From positions 1 through 60,710 of the forward strand of contig JAFQYG010000001.1 of NCBI GenBank assembly GCA_017406565.1: DNA of 60,710 bases, written 5' to 3'. The notes below the pieces were generated by a model that worked only from the letters and a program-made list of their open reading frames with translations, had not been told where the DNA came from and ran no database searches. The position numbers and the translations under genes were made by a program. The DNA comes from Candidatus Saccharimonadota bacterium (lineage in GTDB: Bacteria; Patescibacteriota; Saccharimonadia; Saccharimonadales; Saccharimonadaceae). Positions 25,426 to 34,019 of this stretch are shown here, piece by piece. Each line of letters begins with the position of its first letter. The stretch's first letter is position 1.

Positions 25426-27285
25426 CTAATCTCGTTTCAACATCACCGTAAAGGCTTCCGATGGGATATCGATTTTTCCAAATCTTTTCATACGCGCTTT
25501 ACCACGCTTTTGTTTTTGTAAAAGTTTTGCTTTTCTATCTCTATCACCCGTGTGAATTTTTACTGTCACATCTTTACGATAAGCGCCGATTGTTTCACGC
25601 GCAATTATTCGCGCACCAATTGCCGCTTGTAACGCCACTTCATAATTCTGTCTTGGTATTACTTCTTTGAGTTTCTTTGTCACTTCTCGTCCAATTCCAT
25701 CTGCCTCAGAACGATGCGCCATCACCGAAAGAGCATCCATCTTGTGTCCCCCAACCAAGAAATCGACTCTCACTAAATCTTCCGTTTTATATCCATTCAA
25801 CTCATAATTAAACGACGCGTATCCCGAAGTTGCTGATTTTAATTGATCATAAAAATCCGTCAAAAGATTCGCCATTGGTGCTTCAAAATCAATCACCGCC
25901 CTATCTTCAATGTAAGACAAATTCGTTTGATGACCACGTTTTGCATTTATTAAATTCAACACTCCACCAATCATATCCTTTGGCAAAATAATTTCACCCT
26001 TTACCCATGGTTCACGTATTTCTTTGATTTCACTCGCATCTGGCAAATCGCTCGCCGACTTTATTTCAATTACCTCACCATTATTCATCACTACTTCATA
26101 ATTTGTCGATGGATTAGTCACAATCAGATCTAATCCGAACTCACGTTCCAATCGTTCTCGAATGATATCCATATGTAAAAGACCTAAAAATCCAATTCTA
26201 AGACCAAATCCCAGAACTGGCGAATTTTCCGGTTCAAATCGAAGTGCTGAATCAGACAATGACAGTTTTTCAATTGCTTCTTTCAAATCTTTGTATTGAT
26301 CATTTGATACTGGGAAAAATCCCGCATATACAAAGGGCAAGACATTCTTATAGCCAGGCAAGGCTTCCGTTGCTGGGTTTTTCGCAATAGTCACTGTATC
26401 ACCTACTTTAGCTTCACGTGTCGTTTTAAGATTCGTCACGATATAGCCAATCTCACCTGTTTGTAGAGAATTACGCGGTGTCATTTTTGGCGTCAACACT
26501 CCCACTTCGAGTGCTAATCCTTTCGTTTCTGCAGCCATCATTAGTATTTCAGCGTTCTTGTCGATTTCTCCCTCAAATACTCTCACATAAAGCACCACCC
26601 CTCGATAATCATCAAAATAAGAATCAAAAATCAAAGCTTTCGTTTGGTCCAAATCGAGCATTGTCTCGGGGGACGGGTCGCTCGCGCCCGTCTTCACGGG
26701 GCGAGCGCCCTCACTCTCGGCAGCAGCCTCCGAAAGCCCCCTCAACAAGCTCGGTCTTGGACCAATCTTAATCACTGCATCCAAAATCTCACTAATTCCT
26801 ACTCCAGTTTTTCCCGACGCTTCAATTATTTCCTCTCGTTTACATCCAAGTAAGTTTATAATCTGTGCAGAAACTTTTTCAACATCTGCCGCTGGTAAAT
26901 CTACCTTATTAATCACCGGAATTATTGTTAAATCCTGCTCTAATGCCAAATACACATTTGCCAAAGTCTGAGCCTGGATTCCTTGCGTTGCATCCACCAC
27001 CAATACTGCCGTTTCCACCGCCTGCAAAGATCTCGAAACCTCGTAAGAAAAATCCACATGACCCGGCGTATCAATCAAATTCAAAGTGTATCCCTTCCAA
27101 GACATCGTCACCGGCGCCAGTTTAATTGTAATTCCTTTCTCCTGTTCAAGTTCCATCGAATCGAGCAACTGGGAATGCATCTCACGCTTCGATACCGTGT
27201 CAGTCAATTCCATCATCCTATCTGCAATGGTCGATTTACCATGATCGATATGCGCAATAATACAAAAATTCCGAATCTTATCCAT
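25426..27285 (-). CDS. lepA: Elongation factor 4 (LepA) carrying an in-frame insertion
   Basis: 619 residues against about 600 for the family. GTPase motifs AHIDHGKST, DTPGHVDF and NKVD are intact, and the C-terminus (KQKRGKARMKRFGKIDIP) is typical. LepA is a ribosome-associated GTPase acting on stalled or initiating ribosomes. Between KIGPRP and DQTKALIFDS the protein carries about 33 extra residues encoded by a GC-rich palindromic segment (26644-26765); ordinary LepA has only a short linker there. It follows pnp by 13 nt in the same orientation. Confidence 0.96.
   Translation of the reverse strand: MDKIRNFCIIAHIDHGKSTIADRMMELTDTVSKREMHSQLLDSMELEQEKGITIKLAPVTMSWKGYTLNLIDTPGHVDFSYEVSRSLQAVETAVLVVDATQGIQAQTLANVYLALEQDLTIIPVINKVDLPAADVEKVSAQIINLLGCKREEIIEASGKTGVGISEILDAVIKIGPRPSLLRGLSEAAAESEGARPVKTGASDPSPETMLDLDQTKALIFDSYFDDYRGVVLYVRVFEGEIDKNAEILMMAAETKGLALEVGVLTPKMTPRNSLQTGEIGYIVTNLKTTREAKVGDTVTIAKNPATEALPGYKNVLPFVYAGFFPVSNDQYKDLKEAIEKLSLSDSALRFEPENSPVLGFGLRIGFLGLLHMDIIRERLEREFGLDLIVTNPSTNYEVVMNNGEVIEIKSASDLPDASEIKEIREPWVKGEIILPKDMIGGVLNLINAKRGHQTNLSYIEDRAVIDFEAPMANLLTDFYDQLKSATSGYASFNYELNGYKTEDLVRVDFLVGGHKMDALSVMAHRSEADGIGREVTKKLKEVIPRQNYEVALQAAIGARIIARETIGAYRKDVTVKIHTGDRDRKAKLLQKQKRGKARMKRFGKIDIPSEAFTVMLKRD
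26644..26765. repeat. GC-rich palindromic element inside lepA
   Basis: A 122-bp segment, far more GC-rich than its surroundings, bounded by imperfect inverted repeats: 26644-26672 (beginning TTGGTCCAA) and 26737-26765 (ending TTGGACCAA), with CGAGC, TTGT and GGGGG blocks in common. Internal smaller palindromes are present (ACGGG/CCCGT). The frame stays open. The minus strand contains GCCCCGT, 3 nt, GACGGGCGCGA, which also occurs in the element in recX. Confidence 0.7.
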
Positions 27286-27298
27286 AAACTCTAATTAA

Positions 27299-29473
27299 TT
27301 ATTTAATTCCAATCATCGAAAGACTTAGTTTTCCATGATCAATTGCCACCAATCGCACTTTCACTCTATCACCAACTTTCAATACCTCATCAACTGACTT
27401 CAATCTCTTACCTTCTCGAATCTGTGAAATATGAAGCATACCGTCAATTCCAGGCAAAATATTCACAAACGCACCAAAATCTTTAATCGATACTACAGTT
27501 CCTTCATAAATCTTACCCACTTCTGGTTCTTCAGTCAACGATTTCACCCATTCAAGCGCCTTAGCGATTTTTTCAGGGTCATTACCAGAAATAGTCACCA
27601 AACCAGAATCTTCAATATCTACCTCAGCGCCAGTTTCAGTCGTAATTTTATTAATCATTTCACCACCCTTACCGATTACAGCACCAATCTTTTCTGGATT
27701 AATCATCAATTTCTCAATCTGTGGAGCATATTTCGAAATCTCTGCTCGAGGCTCTGGCAAAATACTAGTCAAATGTTTCAAAATAAACATTCGTCCATCG
27801 TGTGATTGTTTCAACGCTTTTTCCATAATTTCTACCGGCAAACCATGTACTTTCATATCCATCTGAAGTGCCGTCACACCTTCTGTTGTACCAGTTACTT
27901 TAAAGTCCATATCACCAGCAAAATCTTCCGCATCCATCAAATCTGTCAACACATATGCCTTATCGATATCTTTTGCCTCAATTGGTGTACCCTTTGGCAC
28001 ATCCACCATCAATCCCATCGCTACACCTGATACTGGTCGTTTCAAAGGCACACCCGCATCCATCAATGCCAAACACGAAGAACATGTCGCTGCCATTGAA
28101 GTCGAACCATTTTGCGACATAATCTCAGTCACCGAACGAATTGCATAAGGAAAATCTTCCTCCGAAGGCAAGACTGGTATGAGCGCCCTTTCAGCCAAAT
28201 ATCCATGACCAATCTCACGTCGCCCAGGAGAACCAATTCTTCCAGGTTCACCTACTGTATAAGAAGGCGCATTATAATGATGCATATAACGACGCTTACC
28301 ATCAGTCACCTCCATCGTATCAACATCTTGCGAATAAGACAAAGGTGCAAGCGTTACAATATTCATCGCCTGTGTCACCCCACGCGTAAACAAAGATGAA
28401 CCATGAGTACGCGGTAAAATTCCTACTTGCGAACTAAGTGGTCGCACTTCATCCAACTTTCGTCCATCTGGCCTTACCCCTTCTTCAACAATGCCTCTTC
28501 GTACTTCCTTAAACAAAGCTAATTCAAACGCCTGATCATAAACATCACGCAAGTTTTCATCATACCACGCTACTTTTTCATTGTCAGTCTCACCCTGACC
28601 TTTAGAAAGTGCAAACTCATCATGCATCGCGTATTTAATATCATCTAAAATTTGAGCTCGCTCCATTACGTTGCCACGCACTTTCGAGCCAAATTTACCA
28701 TCAGTCCATTCTTCAACCTCTTTAATTACTGCTTCATCCGGCAAAACCAGCTCGTATTCTCTCTCTGGTGTGGCAACCTTTTCAGCCAACTCACGTTGCA
28801 AATCTAACACTGGTTGCACATTTTTCACTGCCCAATGCATTGCATCAATGATAGTTTCTTCAGATACTTCTTTCATACCTGCTTCTACCATCATCACTTT
28901 GCCGTCTTTACAGGCAACAACGAGATCCATCGGTGAAGCATCTCTCTCCTCTGACGATAGGAATCCCTTGAATTCACCATCGACTAGCCCAATCCGTATT
29001 CCCGCTACTGGCCCGTCGAACGGCAAACCAGCATTCATCAAAGCCGAAGATGCTGCAATCATTGCCACACAATCTGGCCTAAATGTCGGGTCCATCGATA
29101 ACACTGTACATACTACCTGTACTTCTTGGCGATAACCCTTAGGGAATAACGGACGAATCGGACGATCAATCAAACGTCCTACTAGTACTGCTTCATCAGC
29201 TGGCTTCCCCTCTCTTTTAATGAATCGTGAACCAGAAATTTTCCCAGCAGCATACCACTTTTCTTCATAATCAATCGAAAGTGGGAAAAAATCTTGCACT
29301 ACGGGTTTTGTCCCTACTACTACTGAACCTAGTACTACAGTTTCACCATAAGTTACTAATACTGAAGAAGTCGACCGAAAACCAACTCTATTCACTTCTA
29401 GAGTCAATTTACGCCCTAACCACTCTGTAGAAACCTGTAAAGTTTTCTTGCCATTAGGGTTTATAATGTCCAT
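27299..29473 (-). CDS. pnp: Polynucleotide phosphorylase
   Basis: 724 residues, full length: two RNase PH domains with a helical linker, then KH (KIGAVIGKGGEMINKI) and S1 (GKIYEGTVVSIKDFGAFV) domains. It degrades RNA 3' to 5' with phosphate. The second PH domain has the active-site blocks TRGVTQAM, SMAATCSSCLALMDAGVP and MDAEDFAGDMDFKVTGT. The gene has a leader of about 77 nt with a hairpin, and lepA follows 13 nt after its stop. Confidence 0.97.
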   Translation of the reverse strand: MDIINPNGKKTLQVSTEWLGRKLTLEVNRVGFRSTSSVLVTYGETVVLGSVVVGTKPVVQDFFPLSIDYEEKWYAAGKISGSRFIKREGKPADEAVLVGRLIDRPIRPLFPKGYRQEVQVVCTVLSMDPTFRPDCVAMIAASSALMNAGLPFDGPVAGIRIGLVDGEFKGFLSSEERDASPMDLVVACKDGKVMMVEAGMKEVSEETIIDAMHWAVKNVQPVLDLQRELAEKVATPEREYELVLPDEAVIKEVEEWTDGKFGSKVRGNVMERAQILDDIKYAMHDEFALSKGQGETDNEKVAWYDENLRDVYDQAFELALFKEVRRGIVEEGVRPDGRKLDEVRPLSSQVGILPRTHGSSLFTRGVTQAMNIVTLAPLSYSQDVDTMEVTDGKRRYMHHYNAPSYTVGEPGRIGSPGRREIGHGYLAERALIPVLPSEEDFPYAIRSVTEIMSQNGSTSMAATCSSCLALMDAGVPLKRPVSGVAMGLMVDVPKGTPIEAKDIDKAYVLTDLMDAEDFAGDMDFKVTGTTEGVTALQMDMKVHGLPVEIMEKALKQSHDGRMFILKHLTSILPEPRAEISKYAPQIEKLMINPEKIGAVIGKGGEMINKITTETGAEVDIEDSGLVTISGNDPEKIAKALEWVKSLTEEPEVGKIYEGTVVSIKDFGAFVNILPGIDGMLHISQIREGKRLKSVDEVLKVGDRVKVRLVAIDHGKLSLSMIGIK

Positions 29474-29500
29474 AAAAATATTCCTTTCTCGGGAAAACCT

Positions 29501-29527
29501 CAGATATAGGCCCCTCCCCTGTATCTG
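29501..29527 (-). promoter_or_regulatory. Hairpin in the pnp leader
   Basis: Inverted repeat with arms CAGATATAGG/CCTGTATCTG around a 7-nt loop, in the transcript between the promoter and the pnp start. E. coli pnp is autoregulated through a leader hairpin cut by RNase III; a similar role here is inference. Confidence 0.5.
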
Positions 29528-29556
29528 CCGTCTTCCCTGATATTAATGTTACTATA

Positions 29557-29562
29557 ATTATA
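29557..29562 (-). promoter_or_regulatory. -10 box of pnp
   Basis: TATAAT extended by TGG on the minus strand, giving a leader of about 77 nt. Unlike many promoters here it is far from the start codon. Confidence 0.6.
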
Positions 29563-29586
29563 CCAAATCTTGCTTTTTTCGGCAAA

Positions 29587-29608
29587 ATATGCTATAATTA
29601 AAGCATAT
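29587..29608 (+). promoter_or_regulatory. Palindrome overlapping the promoter of the 104-residue gene
   Basis: ATATGCT, 8 nt, AGCATAT: perfect 7-bp arms centred on the TATAAT at 29593-29598. It could be a repressor site or a 5' hairpin. Confidence 0.5.
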
Positions 29609-29635
29609 CGTATTGCACCTTAAAGGAGGGTTATA

Positions 29636-29950
29636 ATGATCAACATAGTAAACTGTGTAATCCGCTTTAACGATAAGCGGGAAATCACTGGAATTGAGTT
29701 AAAACTCAAAGCTATTCCAGAAGAAAAAGAGAACGAAGAAAAGCATCATTTAGTTGCGAGAGCATCAGCAGCTTTTTATGCTACTACACTCTTTGGGGAC
29801 ACAGGCAAATCACTCAGAACAACGCTAAATCCAAGAAGAAACGATGTAGTAGACTTACGTGTATCATTGAAAGAAAATGAATTATCTTTAAGCGACGTAG
29901 CAAGATTTGTAGAAGCGTATCAGCGTGAACTTGACGAAGCCCCATTCTAA
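29636..29950 (+). CDS. Small protein, unknown, between pnp and rpsO
   Basis: 104 residues, soluble, charged, no signal. No recognised domain. Evidence that it is real: AAAGGAGGG upstream of the ATG, an extended TATAAT promoter, and an intrinsic terminator 11 nt after the stop. It sits on the opposite strand between rpsO and pnp, genes that are usually adjacent and co-directional. Its ELKLKAIPEEKE stretch resembles the end of a 23-residue ORF upstream of recA (35146-35217), which has the same ribosome site. Function unknown. Confidence 0.65.
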   Translation: MINIVNCVIRFNDKREITGIELKLKAIPEEKENEEKHHLVARASAAFYATTLFGDTGKSLRTTLNPRRNDVVDLRVSLKENELSLSDVARFVEAYQRELDEAPF

Positions 29951-29960
29951 CCATCCAAAA

Positions 29961-29990
29961 ACCCGCCAGATTTATTTGGCGGGTCTTTCT
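29961..29990 (+). terminator. Terminator of the 104-residue gene
   Basis: Arms ACCCGCCA/TGGCGGGT around a short AT loop, followed by TCTTTCT. The minus strand also gives a T-rich tail after the hairpin, so it may serve rpsO as well. Confidence 0.85.
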
Positions 29991-29998
29991 ATGCTAAT

Positions 29999-30265
29999 TT
30001 ATTTCCTGAGGCCTAATTTCTTAACGGTTTTCTTATATAGCTCAAAATCAGTCTCTTCCAGATATCTTAGCAATTTTTTACGCTTGCCTACCATCTGCAT
30101 TAAACCTCTTTTGGCCATAAAGTCATGTTTGTTATTCTTCACATGCTCGGTCACTTCTTTGATCCGCTCAGTGAGAATCGAAACTTGAACTTCAGGAGAA
30201 CCAACGTCAGCCTTATTTCGGGCAACCTTGGCAATAGCCTTATCTTTATTCTCTTTTGTTATCAT
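29999..30265 (-). CDS. rpsO: Ribosomal protein S15
   Basis: 88 residues, normal length (LTERIKEVTEHVKNNKHDF, GLMQMVGKRKKLLRYL). S15 binds the 16S central domain and nucleates platform assembly. The ATG at 30265 lies 7 nt after a TATAAT extended by TGG (30273-30278), predicting a leaderless mRNA; the in-frame ATG three codons upstream overlaps the promoter and is unlikely. With almost no leader, the classical S15 feedback site in the mRNA cannot exist here in its usual form. Confidence 0.96.
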   Translation of the reverse strand: MITKENKDKAIAKVARNKADVGSPEVQVSILTERIKEVTEHVKNNKHDFMAKRGLMQMVGKRKKLLRYLEETDFELYKKTVKKLGLRK

Positions 30266-30312
30266 GCACCCCATTATACCACAAAAAACTCTATCTGTGA
30301 ACCCCTATTAGA

Positions 30313-31458
30313 TTAATCCCCTACATAGCGAAAAATCGTATATGCACTATCATTAGCATAATCTTTTTTTGTGCTAACCTTACCATAATACTGGCAAAGA
30401 CTAGCCTGAACAGCTACAATTTTACCGCTTGCATTTTTTATATATGTCAATACATGCCCAGGACCGTTTGATGTTAATGGTTTTACCGCAATATCACCAG
30501 GCCTGACCTTATTGTCAATTTTTCTAATGTCTTTCCACTTAGACGAATTTTTCAAATGGTTGTAAATAGCAGCCGTACTGTAGCCATTATAGTTTGGACC
30601 TCCTGGAAAATAAGGGTCAACTCCAGAAGCTAACACGACAACATCAATAAAAGCCGCACAAGACTTTCCCGACGGCGAGCAATGGTCACCGTTGCCACTA
30701 AAATGAGTTTGGTTCAATGCATAGTTGAATTTTGTTGTCGCTTTATTATATGAATAACCAGCTTGACTTACCGGCCAAGCTAATAATTTAGCCGTCTTAG
30801 CAATCTTTTCAGCACCAGTTTCTAATTTACAAATATCATTCCTCACTACTCTTGCAGCTCTCTCCATACACTTTTTATAAGCCTTATTCTTTTGTTGTTG
30901 TTCTTGTTTTTGCTTTTTAGTTGTTTTCTTGTTTTTCTTATTTTGTTGCTCGGCTTGTTGCTTCTTCGTCTCTTCTTCTTCTTTCTTCTTTTCGTCTTCT
31001 TTCATCTGGGCTAGTTTTTCATCAGAAATACTTTTGCAACTATTATTCATTAATCCACCAGGTAATAACCATTGAACTCCAGCAAATAAGGCGGCATACG
31101 CCACTAATCCTATCACAATTTCTAACATCCTATTCTTAGCTTTCCTAGTTTTTTCTTCGCTATCTTTTGCTGTCATATACTGTATACCTACTAGCGTTAC
31201 TCCTATTACACCAGTAATAGCTATACCAATAGAAAGAATGTCAATAATCATATTGAGAATCATATACACTCCACACCCTTCACCATCGTCTGTATAGTTA
31301 CCAAAGAAATTAGTTTCTACTACCTCATCTGAAGTGGTGGCGAAGGCGGAATTGCCAGTATAAACACCAAAAATAATCGCCGAAAAGCAAACAATCAACG
31401 TCAAAAGTATTACCCAGCCAAAACGTTTATTGTTAAAAATCCTTCTGCGATTACGCAT
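30313..31458 (-). CDS. T4SS pilin-like domain fused to NlpC/P60-like hydrolase
   Basis: 381 residues. A signal or anchor (about 14-35) precedes a VirB2/TrbC-type two-helix membrane region (about 64-132) containing the CPR pilin pattern GIQYMTAKDSEEKTRKAKNR. A Lys/Glu/Gln coiled coil follows (about 143-195), then a C-terminal NlpC/P60 or CHAP-like domain: SCAAFIDVVV with the nucleophile Cys267, and GPGHVLTYI with His335. It would be a membrane-tethered wall hydrolase built onto a secretion-pilin scaffold. TATAAT lies 6 nt before the ATG. Domain calls are good; the joint function is inferred. Confidence 0.75.
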   Translation of the reverse strand: MRNRRRIFNNKRFGWVILLTLIVCFSAIIFGVYTGNSAFATTSDEVVETNFFGNYTDDGEGCGVYMILNMIIDILSIGIAITGVIGVTLVGIQYMTAKDSEEKTRKAKNRMLEIVIGLVAYAALFAGVQWLLPGGLMNNSCKSISDEKLAQMKEDEKKKEEEETKKQQAEQQNKKNKKTTKKQKQEQQQKNKAYKKCMERAARVVRNDICKLETGAEKIAKTAKLLAWPVSQAGYSYNKATTKFNYALNQTHFSGNGDHCSPSGKSCAAFIDVVVLASGVDPYFPGGPNYNGYSTAAIYNHLKNSSKWKDIRKIDNKVRPGDIAVKPLTSNGPGHVLTYIKNASGKIVAVQASLCQYYGKVSTKKDYANDSAYTIFRYVGD

Positions 31459-31465
31459 ATTCTTA

Positions 31466-32119
31466 TTATATCAAATAATCATCAAGTGTTTTAGCTTTTT
31501 CAACACTATATTCACCAATTCTAGTACGTCGAAGTGCTGTCAAATAGGCTCCAACACCTAGTTTCATTCCAATATCTTCTGCCAAAGTCCGAATATAAGT
31601 CCCTGAACTCACCTGGCAACGTATTACAAGTCTAGGATATTCATATTCCAAAACATCTATATTGTAAATCTTTACCTTTCGTACCGGCATTTCAAAATCT
31701 ACTCCCTTTCGTACCATTTTATAAGCTCGTTGTCCATTTATTTTGATAGCTGAATACTTTGGCGGAGTTTGTTCAATCTCGCCAATAAATGTATGCAAAA
31801 TTCTGTCTATCTCCTCAGCATCAGGGATGCGATCGTTTACTTTCTCAATCTCGCCCTCAGGATCACCTGTCGAAGATTTAAATCCTAATTTCAATTCTGC
31901 TACATATTCTTTGTCTAATTTCAAAAATTCATTCGATTTTTTTGTCATTTTACCAGAGAGCAAAATCAATAACCCTGTCGCAAAAGGATCCAGCGTACCA
32001 GTATGACCAACCTTAACTTTATGACCAAATTTATTTCTTAAAAAACCTCTTACTTTTGCTACTACACCAAAACTCGAAATCCCCGCTGGCTTATCCATCA
32101 AAATAACTTCATCTTCCAT
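31466..32119 (-). CDS. truB: tRNA pseudouridine-55 synthase TruB
   Basis: 217 residues from the ATG at 32119. KPAGISSFGVV, HTGTLDPFATGLL (catalytic Asp), YVAELKLG and SSGTYIRTLAEDIG are the four family motifs. It makes Psi55 in the T loop of tRNAs. The PUA domain is absent, leaving a short enzyme. TATAAT lies 7 nt before this ATG; a longer reading from an upstream GTG would run through the promoter. Confidence 0.95.
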   Translation of the reverse strand: MEDEVILMDKPAGISSFGVVAKVRGFLRNKFGHKVKVGHTGTLDPFATGLLILLSGKMTKKSNEFLKLDKEYVAELKLGFKSSTGDPEGEIEKVNDRIPDAEEIDRILHTFIGEIEQTPPKYSAIKINGQRAYKMVRKGVDFEMPVRKVKIYNIDVLEYEYPRLVIRCQVSSGTYIRTLAEDIGMKLGVGAYLTALRRTRIGEYSVEKAKTLDDYLI

Positions 32120-32198
32120 AACATTAATTATACACTGGATTATTACCACACAGCGAAAACACAGTGTAATAATATGCTACAATATAATTATGCTAGTC

Positions 32199-32783
32199 AT
32201 GAACTCACGTATTATTGGTACACCTATTCTAAGTGTCCAAGCCGGCGGCCCTATTGCAACCATTAAAAGTGCCATCATCGATCCTAATGACCTCAAAATT
32301 CTTGGTTTTCATCTTGAAGGACCTCTAGTCAACCGCGCTGAAGCTCGCATCCTTGACGTTCGTTCTATCCGCGAATATTCACAACTGGGCATGGTTATCG
32401 ATAATATAGAAGAACTCGTTGCTCCTGATGACGTCATCAAAATCCAAAATGTTCTTGAGCTCAATTTCGATCTTATTAATCTCAAAGTTAGGACCAAAAA
32501 AGGCACCAAACTTGGCCATATCATTGATTATACTCTCACTTCCGAAGATTTCATTGTTCAACAAATCATTGTCAGACGTCCTCTTGTCAAATCCCTTGTC
32601 GACCCCGAGCTCACCATCTCCCGCAAAGAAATCGTTGAAATCACCGATTACGAAGTAATCATTAAAGACGAAGAAAAAGTCTTAAAAGCTCGCGCCGAAA
32701 AAGAAGATTTCGTACCGAATTTCGTCAATCCTTTCCGTGAACAAGGTTTCGCTCCAGCTAAAACTGACGATAAAAAAGATTAA
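32199..32783 (+). CDS. PRC-barrel domain protein
   Basis: 194 residues from the ATG at 32199 (an ATG at 32190 is also in frame but only 3 nt from the -10 box). Two PRC-barrel-like halves are visible: GTPILSVQAGGPIATIKSAI and VRTKKGTKLGHIIDYTL, each followed by a linker of similar length. PRC barrels occur in RNA-processing (RimM) and regulatory proteins, with no specific partner evident here. It ends with a 4-nt overlap onto the convergent recX gene. Confidence 0.75.
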   Translation: MNSRIIGTPILSVQAGGPIATIKSAIIDPNDLKILGFHLEGPLVNRAEARILDVRSIREYSQLGMVIDNIEELVAPDDVIKIQNVLELNFDLINLKVRTKKGTKLGHIIDYTLTSEDFIVQQIIVRRPLVKSLVDPELTISRKEIVEITDYEVIIKDEEKVLKARAEKEDFVPNFVNPFREQGFAPAKTDDKKD

Positions 32784-33478
32784 TTTTGCTCTTCAAATAA
32801 TATCCGTCGTACTAAATCGTACGAAAAACCCTGACGCATTAAATATCCCATCAATTTTTCATCATCATATTTAGCCCGCTTTTTAGCAATCATTTTACGA
32901 ATCTCTTCTTCATCATCTCGACCATCAATCACTTCATCGATAATCTCCCGTGCTACACCCTTTTTTATTAATTCCATCTTCAAGCGTTTTTTTGAGATTC
33001 CTTTTTTCACAAATCTATTCTCTACATAATATTCTGCAAATTTGTAATCATCTATATACCCTTTATCAAGTAATCTCTGTATTATGCTATCAGAAAGCTC
33101 AGAAACATCCTCTGAGGACTGTACGCGACCAACGGGGAGCGGAACAAGCGACTGAGCCCCGTAACGACGGGCGCGAAGGAGCGAGTCCGAAGAGGATGTT
33201 TTGAGCTTTTTAGACAAATAGTCCCGGGTCTCTCGAACCGAACGAGGTCTCATCAACACCCATTCCAAAGTTCTCTGGTATAGTTTACCGTATTCTGAAG
33301 CTTTTTTAAGTTCTGTTAATTCTTCCTCTGAAATTTCTAACCCAACTTTAATATTTAAATCCACTACCTGCGCCACGTCTAAAGATAACGCATATTTAGA
33401 GTTCACAAAAACGTTTACCCTATTCGGATTTTTCACACCTTGTTTTAGATTCGTAATAACGTATTTAGACTTCTCCAT
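32780..33478 (-). CDS. recX: RecX with an in-frame GC-rich insertion
   Basis: 232 residues. The helical repeats are clear: SEYGKLYQRTLEWVLMRPRS-type first repeat, RETRDYLSKKLK, LLDKGYIDDYKFAEYYVENR and MGYLMRQGFSYDLVRRIL. RecX restrains RecA filaments. Between DYLSKKLK and SIIQRLLDKGYIDD about 30 extra residues are encoded by a palindromic GC-rich element (33094-33209). The gene closes the recA-Nudix-recX operon and overlaps the Nudix gene by 14 nt. Confidence 0.9.
   Translation of the reverse strand: MEKSKYVITNLKQGVKNPNRVNVFVNSKYALSLDVAQVVDLNIKVGLEISEEELTELKKASEYGKLYQRTLEWVLMRPRSVRETRDYLSKKLKTSSSDSLLRARRYGAQSLVPLPVGRVQSSEDVSELSDSIIQRLLDKGYIDDYKFAEYYVENRFVKKGISKKRLKMELIKKGVAREIIDEVIDGRDDEEEIRKMIAKKRAKYDDEKLMGYLMRQGFSYDLVRRILFEEQN
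33094..33209. repeat. GC-rich palindromic element inside recX
   Basis: A 116-bp segment with inverted arms 33094-33120 and 33184-33209. They share AAAGCTCA, AAACATCCTCT and GACT blocks in reverse complement, with one extra base and a 3-base mismatch. The plus strand carries GCCCCGT, 3 nt, GACGGGCGCGA, the same core found on the minus strand in the lepA element, so relative to the host genes the two copies are in opposite orientations. The reading frame is preserved. Confidence 0.7.
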
Positions 33479-34019
33479 GCATTTTTAGCCAATCACTCAA
33501 ATTTGCAAATACTAAATCATCTCGCGCAAGTGGCGGCTTAGCGAACTTTTTACGAAAATCTTCCATTTCAGTAAATGGCACCCATTTGACCTCTGATACT
33601 TCTTTATCGTCAAAATGAAAATCATCCGATTTACCAGTCCAATTCACCATAAAAATCCACGCAAAACGGTTTTTATTAAAAGATTTAGTAAAAGCAAATT
33701 GTAAATCGTCTGCAGAAACCGTCGCGCCAATCTCTTCAGCGGTTTCACGAATTGCCCCTTCCATTATCGTCTCACCAAGATTAATGTGCCCGCCAGCCGA
33801 AATATCATAATACCCAGGATATCTATCTATGCCATCAGCTCGTTTTTGCCACAACAATTCTAATCCAGTTTCACTGTGTCGGTACAAGAACACCACCGCC
33901 ACACCCACAATTTCTTCTGCACCCGACACTTCAGGATTATCTAAAGCCGAATCCCAACCCTTACCTTCAATTGGTTCACCATTCGGCGCATAAACCTGCC
34001 AAAGCTCATCTTTATGCAT
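33465..34019 (-). CDS. Nudix hydrolase (isopentenyl-diphosphate isomerase-like/YfcD type)
   Basis: 184 residues from the ATG at 34019. The Nudix box [22 protein letters not shown] is intact (G, E, REtaEEiG). The opening [14 protein letters not shown] resembles YfcD and type I IDI proteins. The substrate is unknown. The start overlaps the recA stop by 8 nt; ten more in-frame codons upstream would overlap recA further and are unlikely to be used. Its place between recA and recX is not a standard arrangement. Confidence 0.85.
   Translation of the reverse strand: MHKDELWQVYAPNGEPIEGKGWDSALDNPEVSGAEEIVGVAVVFLYRHSETGLELLWQKRADGIDRYPGYYDISAGGHINLGETIMEGAIRETAEEIGATVSADDLQFAFTKSFNKNRFAWIFMVNWTGKSDDFHFDDKEVSEVKWVPFTEMEDFRKKFAKPPLARDDLVFANLSDWLKMHGEV

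Noticed and set aside
26640-26770. GC-rich segment in lepA as a sequencing error or chimeric join
   Set aside because: The frame is preserved, both flanks are normal LepA, and a related segment exists in recX.
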